A DNA stretch of 64,000 bases. Source: Vitellaria paradoxa (lineage: Eukaryota > Streptophyta > Magnoliopsida > Ericales > Sapotaceae). The stretch's first letter is position 1; each line of letters begins with the position of its first letter. Position numbers and translations under genes: made by a program. Shown here piece by piece: positions 23,201 through 33,115 of this stretch. Location: positions 6,301,920 to 6,365,919 of the forward strand of contig CM034241.1 in the NCBI GenBank assembly GCA_019916065.1. The letters are read 5' to 3'. The notes under the pieces were generated by a model, which had not been told where the DNA came from, ran no database searches, and worked only from the letters and a program-made list of their open reading frames with translations.

Positions 23201-26200
23201 AGGAAAGACTTCTGAAAGGTAGCCAATCTCCAGCCATTTATGCTTCCAAAACAAAATCCTGTCTCCCCTTCCCACCTTCCATGATATGCAGCTGCCAAAT
23301 TTAGACCAATTCCTTCTAATGCTTTTTCATAAACTGATACCAAAAGAGTTTTAACCCTCTACAGAAAACCAGCCTCCTTTCTCCTCACCATATTTATTTA
23401 CTATCACTCTTTTCCAACGGCTAAAGTCTTCATGAGCAAATCTCCAAAACCACTTTCCCAACAGAGCTTCATTATGTAACTTCAGTTGCCTTATTCCAGC
23501 GCCACCCAAATGGATGGACTTGCAAACAACCCTCCAATCCACTAAGTTGTATTTGAATACTCCTTCACTCCTTCCCCAAAGAAAATTCCTTTGTCGTCTT
23601 TCCAATTCCTTTAATACGGAAGTTGGGCCAGAGAAGAGTGATAAATAATAAGTGGGAATACTAGAGAGCACACTTTTAATTAAGGTAATCCTTACCCCAG
23701 TTGATAAATAATTTATTTTCCATTCAGCCAATCGGTTTTTGCACCTCTTTATGACTGGATCCCAAAGTTGTTTGGACTTGAATCTAGCTCCCAAAGGCAT
23801 TCCCAAATATTTAGTGGGAAGAGAACCAGTTTTACATCCTAGAACAACTGCTAGCTCATCCAGATTTGGAATGTGACCCACTGGCATAATCTCTAATTTG
23901 CTGAGGTTGATTTTCAATCCTGAGACAGCTTCAAATCCCAATAAAATACAGCAAAGATGACCTATTTGTAGTAAATCAGCTCCACAGAATATTATTGAGT
24001 CGCCTGCAAATAGAAGATGAGAGATACTGAGCTCTCGGTTACTGGATATTGCTGTGAACCCTTCAACGATTTCTTCTTTCTCAGCATTTTGCATCATCCT
24101 ACTAAATACCTCCATTACTACAATAAAAAGAAAAGGTGAAAGAGGATCTCCTTGTCTCAATCCTCGTGAGAATGTGAAGAAGCCTTCGGGAGAGTCATTT
24201 ATCAAAATGGAAAAACTAGCAGTAGAGATACACCAATAGATCCATTGACACCATCTTTCTCCAAAGCCCATTCTTTTCAGCAGATAGATCAGAAACTTTC
24301 AATTAACATGATCAAAGGCCTTCTCAATGTCCAATTTGCAGATGATTCCAGGTTTTTTGCTCTTAATTTTGGAATTTAGAACCTCATTAGCAATTAAAGA
24401 GGCATCCAAAATCTATCTTCCCCCAACAAAAGCATGCTGAGTGTCAGAAATGAGTATATTCATTACTTGTTTCTGTCTACTTGCAAGCACCTTTGATATT
24501 ATCTTAAAAACAGCACCTACCAAGCTGATAGGTCTGTAATCTTTTATCTCCACTGCTCCATCTTTCTTGGGAATTAATGCAATAAAAGTAGTATTCAAAC
24601 TACGAACAAACCTGCAACTGCTGTGGAATTCAGCGAAAACTGACATCAAATCATCCTTTAAAGAGTTCCAACAGCTTTGAGAGAATGCAATATTCCAACC
24701 ATCTGGGCCAGGAGCCTTATCTCCACTTAATTCCATAAGTGCTTAATAGACCTCTAATTCAGTAAAAGGAGATTCCAAACCTGCTGCAATTTGTGGATTG
24801 AGTTTGGAGAATTCCAAATTGTTCACCTATGGCCTCCAGTTTACTTCTTCCTTGAATAGCCTCTTGCAAAAGTCCACTATGCATAGTTTAATTGCCCCTT
24901 GATCATCTGTCATCTTCCCATTAACTTGTAATTTGTCAATCCAGTTTCTCCTTTTATTAGCAGAGGCCATTTTATGAAAAAATTTTGTGTTTCTGTCACC
25001 TTCTTTTAACCATTTGATTCTGGACTTTTGTCGCCAGTTGATCTCCTCCATTTTGATTAAGTTGTTCAGCATCAAAATCTTTTCTTTTCTCAATGTTCTC
25101 CCTTGATCTGAAAGGCTGTCTTCCTCGTCCATTAAATCCAGCTTCTGGATGTCTTTTTCCAGTTGAAGTTTTTGCTGGTCAATTCTGCCAAATACCTCAA
25201 TATTCCATTTCTTCAGATCTGATTTGAGGAGTTTTAGTTTCTGCATTAGCCTGTAGCTTGCAGTCCCAATAAATATGTATTTATTCCACCAAGAATCAAT
25301 CATTTCTTTAAATCTCTCTACCTGCAACCACATGTTTTCAAACCTAAATGGTTTGGGACCTCCTTTTAATCCACCACCATCAAGCAGAATGGGAAAGTGA
25401 TCAGAGACTGACCTAGGTAGAATTCTTTGCAGAACTGTAGGAAATAACTCCTCCCAGTTTGAAGATACCAGAAACCTATCAATCCTTGACTTAGTGATGC
25501 TATTGCTCCAGGCAAATCTACCTCCACCTAAAGGCAAATCTATGCATTGTAGATCTTCAATGAATTCTGAGAAAACTTTCATCTGCTTTGTTCTCTTTTT
25601 ACATCCCTTTTTTTCCTCAATGGTTCTAATCATATTAAAATCAACCCCCAAACACCAAGGCTGATTCCATCTGAAAACAGCTGCTCCAATTTCTTCAAGA
25701 AAATCTTCTTTCAATGCTCTGTCCACTAGTCCATAGGCTCCAGTGAATGTCCAAGAAATATCCTCATCCAAATGGTGGAACAAACAGGAAATGGAGAATG
25801 ATCCTATCTCAGAGTCAACAGCTACCAATTTTCTACTATCCCACATGACAATTATTCCACCCGAGGCCCCTACAGATGTTAATGCTGCCCACTTACACCA
25901 TCCACCACCCCAAATAGATTTGATTATGCTATCATTTACCAAGTTAAGTTTTGTTTCCTGAATGCAAACAACATCTGACTTCCATTTTCTAATTGAAGAT
26001 CTTATTAACATCCTTTTCTCCTTACCGCAATAGCCCCTAACATTCCAGCTTATGATTTTTGGCTTCATTCAAAACATAAAGATAATGGCTCCCCCCATCT
26101 TCTTGCTCCCACGACAGATTCCATTCCTCCTTTGTCATAGCTTATCGAACATTGTAAGTTCATCAACTCCCTGACTCCTCTTTTGGTGCTGCTCTTTTGT

Positions 26201-29200
26201 TGCTTCCTACGTTCGCCATAATGACCTCTCCTCTTCTCTTCAATGGATTGTAGCAATTCCATTATTTTTTCCTCGAAGCCTTCACTTGAGATACCCAAAA
26301 TCTTCTTGAAAGATTTCATTCTATTAATCACCCAAGCTGAAATCTTACTTTGATCCTTACCACAATTTTCCAACAGCAGGTGTTCCACATCTCTATTCCA
26401 CTCTTCATCAGGGCCATAAGATGCTAATTGTTGACAATCTAGAGCTTCCTCATTTCAGCTTCTTGTATTCCAAAGGGAACTAACATATTCTCAAAGAGAG
26501 AAATATGTTCAACCTCAGCTGGTTCACCTATAGAAAACTTTTTTGCAGGAGTTTCTGTGGAAGGAGTCAAAGCCTGTGGTGATGAAATTATTTGTTCAGA
26601 AGAAACCTGGGTTCTTCTTCTCGAGCTATATTGTTTCCCATAAAAATTCAGATTGTCATATGCACTGGCTGAATTTCCAGAGACTTCTAACGCTTCTCCT
26701 CTGGTGTTATTTTGCTGTTGAAGGCTTTGAGGAAAAACATGACTAGGTTCATCCATTAATTGATCCTCCTCATTCACATTATTAAGAACATGGAATCTAT
26801 TAACTCCAGGCTGGCCCACTGGAATGAAGTAAAACCAACTCAAACTTTCTGCAGGCCATTTACAAACTTATTGATTAACTTGAGAAGAAAGCAATATTTA
26901 GAAACTTCGATTTGAAGCAAAATGCGTAACACCTAATCTCATTCTTAAGCTCAATAACCTTAGTCTACTTCTGAAGCTCAACTAGATGTTGGTAAAAAGG
27001 TAAAAGAACCACATATATGCACCGTCATTGACTATGCATGACCCATTTTCACTGATATGTGTGCCACAAACATTGCTTAGAACTTCCTTGTTCATTTGGA
27101 ATCTTTTAACCCAAATAACTTCATCTTGGGTTTGCTCTTCATCTTCCGATAAATGTTGGTAAAGCAAGTCTACCTCACAATAAATGTACAAATAGACACC
27201 TAGCATTATCATTTTTAGAAAAGCTATAGGTTCATATTATAAAGCATGATCCTACACTGCAAGTCTTATCTTATTTGTCAAAAAGAATGTAAGAAGATAG
27301 AAGAAACTATGATTTTTCCATAAATGCCAAATTATAGGTATTATCTTAAATAGTAAATGAGATGACTTCACCATTTTTGTGCATTGATTGTGGGCCAAGG
27401 AATTGTGGAATGTGGTTTTAACATCTTTTGGGATGGAATGGGTGTTTCTGACTGAAATCAGACAAGTTTTGAATGACTAGTCATTGGCAATTCAATTCTC
27501 GCAATTGTGAATGTGAGTTCCCCACTAAACATTCAAAACTAGTCATTGGCAATTCAATTCTCGCAATTGTGAATGTGAGTTCCCCACTAAACATTCAAAA
27601 CTAGTCATTGGCAATTCAATTCTCGCAATTGTGAATGTGAGTTCCCCACTAAACATTCAAAACTTGTCTGATTTCAGTCATTGGCAATTCAATTCTCGTA
27701 ATTGTGAATGTGAGTTACCCACTAAACATTCGAAACTTGTCTGATTTCAATCAGAAACACCCATTACATCCCAAAAGATGTTAAAACCACATTCCACAAT
27801 TCCTTGGCCCACAATCAATGCACAAAAATGGTGATTGATGAACTCTGCATTTCTTTTAGCCCTTGTTTGAGAGTGGGAGGGGAAGGGAAGGAAAAAGATC
27901 TAAAATAAATGTGAGAGAAGGGAAGTGAATGAAGGTTAATTATTTTTTCTTATCTGAGAGAGATGGGAAAGGGAATAAAGGGTAAAGTAAATAATATGGT
28001 TAATAATGGTATTATACCCTTCAAAATATATTTACTTATGATAGAAATTTGTAGAAATAATGAAAATTACCAAGGACCACTAAAAACTGCTTTCTCATAT
28101 TGGAAATGGTACAAAACTCCAAACTTTATTCCATGGGAAATATAACTACCTACAACCCACCAAAACCGCGTAAAAAGATCTAACTGTAAAACATCTCCTT
28201 TTTGAAATAGGACACCGCAAACCATCACCTCTATTACCCGCCTTCAATGTAAAATATATTTGCTTGTGAGAGAAATTTGTAGAAATAATGAAAATTACCA
28301 AAGACCACCAAAAACTGCTTTCTAATATTGGAGATGGTACAAAACTCCATACCTTATTCCATGGGAAATATAACTATCTACAACCCACCAAAACCGTGTA
28401 AAAAGACCTGACTGTAAAACATCTCCTTTTTGAAATAGGACACAACAAACCATCACCTCTATTACCCACCTTCAATGTCTAAAGTTTGATAGCAAATTAA
28501 ATATGCTATTAAGTTCCCAATCTAGAAGATTTATTCTCATATTTAAATCCCAACTCACACTACCCCCATTTTCATGAAAGTAATCCTTAACTAATGCATC
28601 CTTATTCAATGCATATCTCTCGTAAGTTTCACTTCCCACACCAAGGACAACTCCAAAATTTCACCAGTCACCCCTTCCTACATCAAAAATAACAAACGTC
28701 AAGAAATTCCTCCAGCACTTTTAATCCCTTTCCAACTGCTTGAATCATGTGTTCCCGTCACATCTAAGGAAGTCCACACCCTCAACACATCCACATTTAG
28801 TAGTCACCACCCTTCTCCAAAACTAATCTCTTTCACCCACAAATCTCCAAAGCAATTTTCTCAACAGAGCCTTGGTAAAAAGATTTAAACTTCGAATCCC
28901 AATACCACCCTTGCTAATTGGTAAATAGACTGTTCCAATGTACGAAATGATATGTAAACTCCTCCATGATATTGACCCACAAAAAGTCCCTTTAAAACTT
29001 ATCCAATCTCCTAACCACCATAATTGGCACTTTAAATAGCAATATAAAATAAGTTTGCACACTGGATAAAGTGCTCTTAATTAAAGTAATTCTTCCACCT
29101 TTAGAAACGTAAGATCTTTTCCATCCAAAAATCCTAATCCAATACTTCTCTATAATACCATCCCATACCTTCTTAGCCATGCACAATAACCCAAGCGACA

Positions 29201-32200
29201 AGCCCAAATGTGTCGTTGGAAGAGACCAACCTTATATTCCATAATCACATCTAAGTCATCCACATTTTGAACATCAACCATTGGAATCATTCATGAACTA
29301 CCAATATTCACCTTAACTGTAATATTGCTTCAAAAAAAAATAATAATAATAATTCAAAAAATCAGATAACCCAACTATAAGGATCAGCTCCACAAAAGAC
29401 TAAAGGATATACCTCCATCCTATTCTCATTTTCTAGGTTTTACCCAAAAAATAAAATAAAATAAAATAAAATAACAAGCACCAAACAACTATAGTAATAC
29501 CATCACTAAAAAGTAATGACGAGGAGGTAAATCAAAACTTCCAACAACTCCACGGAGTCACTATAATCAAAACCAAACAAGATTGAATCAGCCGATTAGA
29601 GCGATTCAACTAGGTCCACCGATTTGGTTCAGGGAACTATGTCAATGAGGACGAAAAAGAGGCATGAAGTTTGACTTCTAGGTCAAACCTTCAAAATCTT
29701 CAACAAAAATAAAAATGAAGCTTGGAAAGTTTAAGGCAAAATACGAAAGATTGTGACAAGAGTATATGACCCTTTTTCTACATTTTTATGCATATAATTG
29801 TACCAAAAACATAATTAATAAGGTAACGAATTCTATAGATAATAAAATATTCTTAATTTTGCAACAACTATTTAATCAATGAACCACAAACCAGTATCTT
29901 TATCGGTTTGATATCTGGTTTAATTCAGATAACTATGAATGGAATAGTAAGCTCTTTGCTTCCAACTTTCTAGGATATATTATGGATGCTGGAAACAATA
30001 ATCTTTGAGGATCAATATGCTAGACACCTATAACTTAAATATGAACTTGAAAAAGTTTTTCCAGCTGTTCAATTTTGTTGTCCTTGAATATTTTTCTTAA
30101 AATACTCTAATTGTAGTGAATTATACGAACATGGTTCTCAATGTTTAAATGTGTACAATTGAAGCACTCCATAATAAATTTGTAACAAGATTTGTGTTAT
30201 CATTTTTATTATAATTTAATTATGTTTCTATTTTTTGTGTAAACTTATTCCATTAAACCCAATACAAATATCATTGTAGATTTGACATTTTTCCAATATT
30301 TTCAAACATAAACCCAGCGACATGTGTAAATATCTCTCATTTATGCAGATGCTTCTGTTTAATAACAGGATTTGAAGGCCTTTTAGCCTCAAATATGCTT
30401 GGGAAGCATATATACTTATGGTAAAAACACACTCTTGACAAAAAAGAAAATGAAAATCATAAATTTTCACAAATCCCCCATGGGTTCACCCGCATCTAGC
30501 ATCAGATAATTCTCGAATCATAACCCAATAACCATCAACCGCTAGTTTATCTAAATTATATAATGCAAAGGAAATATAAAACCTGTAAACAAAGCATACC
30601 TATCATTTGCATCAGTTGTATCAATTGGGGTGGCTTCCAAATTCTTTGACTCCAAGCATGGTTCACAATGTTGCTTCACATCAGCTGGGATGGCTTCCAA
30701 GTTATTTGATTCCATGCACGACTCACAAAGTTGTTTCACCTTTTCAGCAAATGTTGCAAGAAAGGACCCTTGAAATCAACAAAAATCAACCTAAGCGCAC
30801 TTGCAGCCAAACAATCCTTTTTTTGCGTAAAATCACTAGCAGATAAACATGCTAAGGGGCAGATTTATAAAAAGCAAGGCTCACCCTTGCAATTTTGACA
30901 AATAATAGATTCCTTTTCAGGCAATTTGCCAATGACATTCTGAATTGTTTCCTCCAATGTATCCAGACGAGAACTTCTGCAAGCCTTCACCACTTCTAGT
31001 AGGCTTTTCCCATTCTCAAGGCATATATACTGTGCAGCTCGTCTGTACGATTTACACGCATGGATCTCAAATTGACAAGGATTAACAACCTACATATACA
31101 AAAGTAACCAACAATCAAAGTTCTTAACACACAAGGAGCTACTTAGAAAACTGTTTTTCTCCCTTCTATTTAGAAAATTGAAAAAAGTATATTAGAAGTT
31201 TACTCACTTGAGATCCATTGCATGAACTACAAAAACACAAGATACCAACGTCCTTAATCATTCCCCGAAGCGCAAATCCCTATAGTCAAAATAAGATCTT
31301 TAGTCTGAAGGTGGAATAGGAAATAAAAACTATAACAAGAAAGGCAGGTTTGCCTTTTTGTTTGCTTCCCCCCCCCCAAGTAAAAGGGTCAGGTTTGTCA
31401 AAATCTAAAATGGAACCTAAATGGCCCGTTATCACTGGCATAGAATTAAGAGTGCGGTTAAAATCCACTATCACAAGACCATCAAATAAAATTGAAACCG
31501 TCATAATAACTATCCACAAGTTCTATACTTTCAAGGAAAGACTGTCTTTCTTATAAAAGTACATAATCAAACATGTATGCACAAAAGTGTGCAGTTATGT
31601 TTCAGAGAATGTTCTGCTTCTACATTATCCACTATTAGGATGTCGAGGGCTGTAATTTCCTGCATCTCCTTGTAAAACTGTACACACACTAGCAAACAAA
31701 GGCATATATGTATTTATTTATTTCTACATAGCTGCAACTAAATAAATCAACTCTCATGGGCAGTCCAGACTTGCCCTTAAAGATTAAAAATTAGGGTAGC
31801 AAGTGTACCTTCTTACCACCATTGTAAAAAACAGAATACCCCTCAAGCAAACCAGTAGTAAAAAGCTCCTTCACCGTTCTAGGTGTCCTTCCCATTGAAA
31901 TCTTCTTTGACATTTTCAATTCCAACTTCTTTGTTGGAGTCACCGAAGCGCCAACATCAAGACTCCCACTCACCTCAACATCCAAAATTGATTCATTCTC
32001 ACCACCATCCATTAATCCAGACCCAGGAGCCACCGACAAAGAACACTCAGCCAACTCCACCCTCGATGTTGAATTCAATGCTGACGTCAGATATCCAACT
32101 GGCACATCACTTCTTACCTCAATAATCCCATCACTCTTTACCTCATCACTCTCACTGTTTCTTACCCCATTAGTCTTATCAACTGCCATAGCCACCCCTT

Positions 32201-32669
32201 CAGAGTCCACTTCATTAACAGTAGGATTTTCATTGCCATCCCTCATCTCCAGCTTAATTGAGGCCTCAGCCAAATCACCCTTGCTCTCATCTTCACAAGG
32301 AATTACCAAATTGCACTTACTTTTGCCCTCGACCGCTGTTTCAATGCTTTCAGCTACACTTACCTTCTGCTCTTCCTCCCAATCAGCAGCATTCTTAGAC
32401 CTTCTGGTTCTCCTATAAACAGCAGTTCCATTAAACTGTCTACCCCGTACCTTCCTCACATTTACCTCCGATTTCTCTCGAGACCCACCAACCTCACAAT
32501 TCAATTCCGATTCGTTCGCAACAGAGCCCCTGAGCCTTTTCCTGCCTCCAACCTCGGCCACTCCACTCAAATCACCGCTCTGAATATGAACCTTTGACGC
32601 CCGGGTTCGACCCAGCGAACCCGCGAGCTGAGACTGAACCTGCAATGCGAAAGCTAACTCGCGCTTCAT
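12727..32669 (-). CDS. IDM1-like nuclear protein: two TDBD segments, two PHD fingers, GNAT-like C-terminus
   Basis: I traced 23 exons with GT-AG borders and matching phases: 32669-31809, 31279-31208, 31089-30885, 30768-30600, 20381-20289, 20104-20012, 19876-19784, 19640-19548, 19395-19303, 19217-19125, 19009-18928, 18849-18790, 18717-18665, 18528-18362, 17478-17265, 17064-17007, 16882-16826, 16700-16455, 15423-15359, 15194-15138, 15007-14914, 13098-12958, 12852-12727. They sum to 3,285 nt, 1,094 residues plus TGA, with no internal stop. The order is a basic, acidic-rich N-terminus, TDBD 1 (about 259-380), the six-exon repeat (about 437-622), TDBD 2 (about 623-705), PHD 1 (C721-C760), PHD 2 (C810-C865) and a GNAT-like domain (about 930-1053). 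Plant proteins of this build (relatives of INCREASED DNA METHYLATION 1) are nuclear chromatin factors; histone acetylation is known for IDM1 itself and only inferred here. Exon borders were not tested with transcripts. Confidence 0.9.
13233..13338 (-). mobile_element. tRNA-derived SINE in intron 21 of the PHD gene
   Basis: Read on the minus strand, it has a Pol III A box (TAGCTCGGTGG), a B box (GGTTCGAACC) and a tail AGCTTACCTATC plus poly-A. It is flanked by perfect 21-bp target duplications (13212-13232 and 13339-13359, core CAATTCAATACACATTC). Perfect TSDs imply a recent insertion. Confidence 0.85.
13360..14913. other. Rest of PHD gene intron 21
   Basis: It contains a CA microsatellite (about 13732-13754). 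At about 14440-14725 is a possible MITE, with GGGGATAAGATGATAAGAGA near the left and TTTTTTATCCCACAATC near the right. GGTTCAAATC at about 14748 looks like an isolated Pol III B box. No exon is seen. Confidence 0.4.
15208..15238 (+). repeat. GA microsatellite serving as polypyrimidine tract of PHD exon 20
   Basis: On the gene strand the (CT)n run directly precedes the acceptor GCGCGCAG of exon 20, with a CACGTG in between. The pyrimidine tract needed for splicing is thus mostly microsatellite. Confidence 0.6.
16455..17478 (-). CDS. PHD gene exons 15-18: end of PHD 1, PHD 2 and linker
   Basis: Exon 15 (17478-17265) completes PHD 1 with [18 protein letters not shown] and begins PHD 2 at ACVLCR. 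Exon 16 (17064-17007) encodes [19 protein letters not shown], exon 17 (16882-16826) [19 protein letters not shown] and exon 18 (16700-16455) [13 protein letters not shown] plus [23 protein letters not shown] 2 is longer than usual between its first and second Cys pairs, as is known for this protein family. Confidence 0.9.
17479..18361. other. PHD gene intron 14
   Basis: An 883-bp intron splits PHD finger 1 between HI and EC. I see no transposon ends and no open frame of interest. Confidence 0.6.
18362..19009 (-). CDS. PHD gene exons 11-14: TDBD 2 and first half of PHD finger 1
   Basis: Exon 11 (19009-18928) encodes [19 protein letters not shown], exon 12 (18849-18790) [12 protein letters not shown], exon 13 (18717-18665) [14 protein letters not shown] and exon 14 (18528-18362) [14 protein letters not shown] followed by [18 protein letters not shown]. 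The first Cys pairs of PHD 1 (C721, C724, C733, C736) and its His (H741) are in exon 14. Phases run 2-0-0-2-1 and all match. Confidence 0.9.
19125..20381 (-). CDS. PHD gene exons 5-10: array of six 93-nt repeat exons
   Basis: Exons 20381-20289, 20104-20012, 19876-19784, 19640-19548, 19395-19303 and 19217-19125 are each exactly 93 nt (31 codons) and all phase 2/2, so any one could be added or skipped without shifting the frame. Introns are short (85-184 nt). Units share a pattern: a start near S-L-R-x-A, a central S-x-x-S-x-(A/G)-S-x-H-I and, in the later units, an end in K-I-T-K. Donors of exons 7-10 are all GTTGGT. The encoded region is basic, Ser/Lys/Arg-rich and likely disordered, between the two TDBD segments. 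Exon 5 is the most divergent unit. No known domain recognised. Confidence 0.88.
20680..20697 (-). mobile_element. Retroposon stub (poly-A tail remnant) with 12-bp TSD
   Basis: An 18-bp insert TCTTTTTTGATAAGTATG lies between two copies of AATAAAACTTCC (20668-20679 and 20698-20709). On the minus strand it reads CATACTTATC then A-rich, resembling the last bases of the SINE at 13233-13338. It is best read as an extremely 5'-truncated retroposon. Confidence 0.6.
20771..21080. repeat. Two-copy tandem repeat of about 155 bp in PHD intron 4
   Basis: Units 20771-20925 and 20926-about 21080 both begin AAATGTAATGTTGCCTAGTC and contain ATACTAAAC and CCTACATTAATTCTTAAA. No function recognised. Confidence 0.75.
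21290..21765 (+). mobile_element. 3' end of a decayed LINE, plus strand
   Basis: The plus-strand translation shows broken pieces typical of the zinc-binding end of plant LINE reverse transcriptases, for example HLFLECL-like and NLEDKDRK stretches. After these comes a 3' UTR ending in ATTTTTATCCAAAAAAAA. Several stops and frameshifts. It lies antisense to the PHD gene, inside intron 4. Confidence 0.5.
22439..24736 (-). pseudogene. LINE ORF2 reverse transcriptase and zf-RVT region, inactivated
   Basis: Open stretches 24736-24413, 24271-23351, 23275-23090 and 23086-22439 are separated mainly by single stops. RT landmarks are [42 protein letters not shown] and [11 protein letters not shown]. The catalytic FADD box reads LLFAGDS, so one of the two catalytic Asp residues is Gly. 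A TAG interrupts [13 protein letters not shown] where Gln is usual. The end has a [18 protein letters not shown] zinc-binding motif. The element cannot have been retrotransposition-competent in this state. Confidence 0.88.
24827..26068 (-). pseudogene. LINE ORF2 endonuclease domain
   Basis: A 413-codon open stretch begins [22 protein letters not shown]-type endonuclease landmarks are present: SWNVRG, the QETK glutamate, GVDFN (normally GGDFN), SRIDRFLVS and SDHFP. The following linker is Lys/Glu-rich with [13 protein letters not shown], common to plant LINEs just before the RT domain. The downstream RT is in a different open stretch because of stops. Confidence 0.85.
26065..26843 (-). pseudogene. 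LINE ORF1, C-terminal part, broken
   Basis: Two open stretches (26843-26439, partly flank-derived at its start, and 26388-26065) are separated by stops. The second runs into the endonuclease start. It is hydrophilic with basic runs such as [16 protein letters not shown], as expected for the nucleic-acid-binding first protein of a LINE. No CCHC knuckle is left in the preserved part. Confidence 0.6.
27369..27833. mobile_element. Fold-back element with 107-bp inverted arms and internal 62-bp repeats
   Basis: Arms 27369-27475 and 27727-27833 are inverted copies with about three mismatches, beginning CACCATTTTTGTGCATTGAT. Between them are three head-to-tail 62-bp units (27479-27540, 27541-27602, 27603-27664) starting AGTCATTGGCAATTCAATTC, an 11-bp spacer, and a fourth diverged unit (27676-27737). 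No clear TSD, no coding capacity. It lies inside PHD intron 4. Confidence 0.8.
27990..29410 (-). mobile_element. Older LINE remnant with internal duplication, PHD intron 4
   Basis: The minus-strand translation in pieces matches plant [14 protein letters not shown] near 29380, [12 protein letters not shown] and [21 protein letters not shown] near 29000-29200, [20 protein letters not shown] near 28900, then the zf-RVT region. About 28018-28245 and 28246-28476 are two direct copies of one stretch of that region. It is heavily frameshifted and distinct from the younger LINE at 22348-26830. Confidence 0.7.
29411..30599. other. Start of PHD intron 4
   Basis: AT-rich intron sequence with a (TAAAA)n-like run near 29450-29472. 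No exon or defined transposon is seen. Confidence 0.5.
30600..31279 (-). CDS. PHD gene exons 2-4: rest of TDBD 1 and a duplicated Cys motif
   Basis: Exon 2 (31279-31208) encodes [17 protein letters not shown]. Exon 3 (31089-30885) encodes the [20 protein letters not shown] block typical of this domain and ends in CQNCKG. Exon 4 (30768-30600) holds two adjacent 20-residue units beginning [16 protein letters not shown] and [16 protein letters not shown] (DNA 30739-30680 and 30679-30620), an in-frame 60-bp tandem duplication. Exon 4 ends in phase 2, which is taken up about 10.2 kb away by exon 5. Confidence 0.88.
31809..32669 (-). CDS. PHD gene exon 1: N-terminal region and start of TDBD 1
   Basis: Exon 1 has 861 nt and 287 codons and ends in phase 0 before GTACAC. 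The start ATG opens [22 protein letters not shown]. Basic clusters GGRKRLRG and RRTRRSKN are likely nuclear localisation signals. The middle is acidic and poorly structured. The last 30 residues contain [19 protein letters not shown], the start of the TDBD-type segment that continues as [12 protein letters not shown] and into exons 2-3. The segment 6 bases from the exon end also contains a tempting GTAAGA donor, but using it breaks the frame with exon 2. Confidence 0.9.
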
Positions 32670-33115
32670 CTTCTACGTTCGAACCGACAAAAACAATTGC
32701 ACGAATCAATCCAGATCCACGAGAAAAGCAAAGGTTAGAGGGCGCAAAGAGAATTATATCGATTCATAGAAGTTTCCAAGATAACAACTGAAACCCTAAT
32801 TTCTTTCTGTGTACAGAGAGATAGAGAACATTACTTAGTGGAACTATGGAGCGAATCTGAGGAATGGATCGTTCGACAGCTTTGAATTGAAGTGGGAAAG
32901 TTGAAGCATGCCTGTCGAAGATTGAACAGAGAGAGAGAGAGTCTAGGGTTTTCGAAGAGATCGAATGGGAGAGGAATTAGAAGAAGGCAGCGGGTCCAGG
33001 GGAAACCAAGGCGAAACTCCACCGGGCAAGAGTCGATCGAGAGAGAGATAGAGAGAGATGTTTGGGAAAGAGACAAACAGCGGGATTTGTAGATTGAAAA
33101 AAGAAATAGAAATGA
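32670..33115 (-). promoter_or_regulatory. 5' UTR and promoter region of the PHD gene
   Basis: The region upstream of the ATG carries two telo-box type motifs, AAACCCTAA on the plus strand (32791-32799) and AAACCCTA on the minus strand (32944-32951), and several short GA runs. Such motifs are common near start sites of broadly expressed plant genes. The transcription start and any 5' UTR intron cannot be fixed from sequence. Confidence 0.4.

Larger units (their letters stand above)
22348..26830 (-). mobile_element. 5'-truncated non-LTR retrotransposon (LINE) in PHD intron 4
   Basis: A 4,483-bp element in the same orientation as the host gene ends in a poly-A tract (poly-T on the plus strand). 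Perfect 18-bp target duplications AAAACCAACTCAAACTTT flank it (22330-22347 and 26831-26848). It encodes, in order, the end of ORF1, an APE-type endonuclease, a reverse transcriptase and a zf-RVT-type region. The 5' end starts inside ORF1, so the copy is truncated. Stops and a changed catalytic motif make it inactive. Confidence 0.93.

Noticed and set aside
27479..27737. Regular 62-bp repeats as a CRISPR-like array
   Set aside because: The repeats are head-to-tail without unique spacers, in a plant nuclear intron, within a fold-back element.
31809..31822. Alternative donor GTAAGA in exon 1 of the PHD gene
   Set aside because: It is a better-looking donor, but joining it to exon 2 breaks the frame, while GTACAC keeps the frame and the family's residue pattern.
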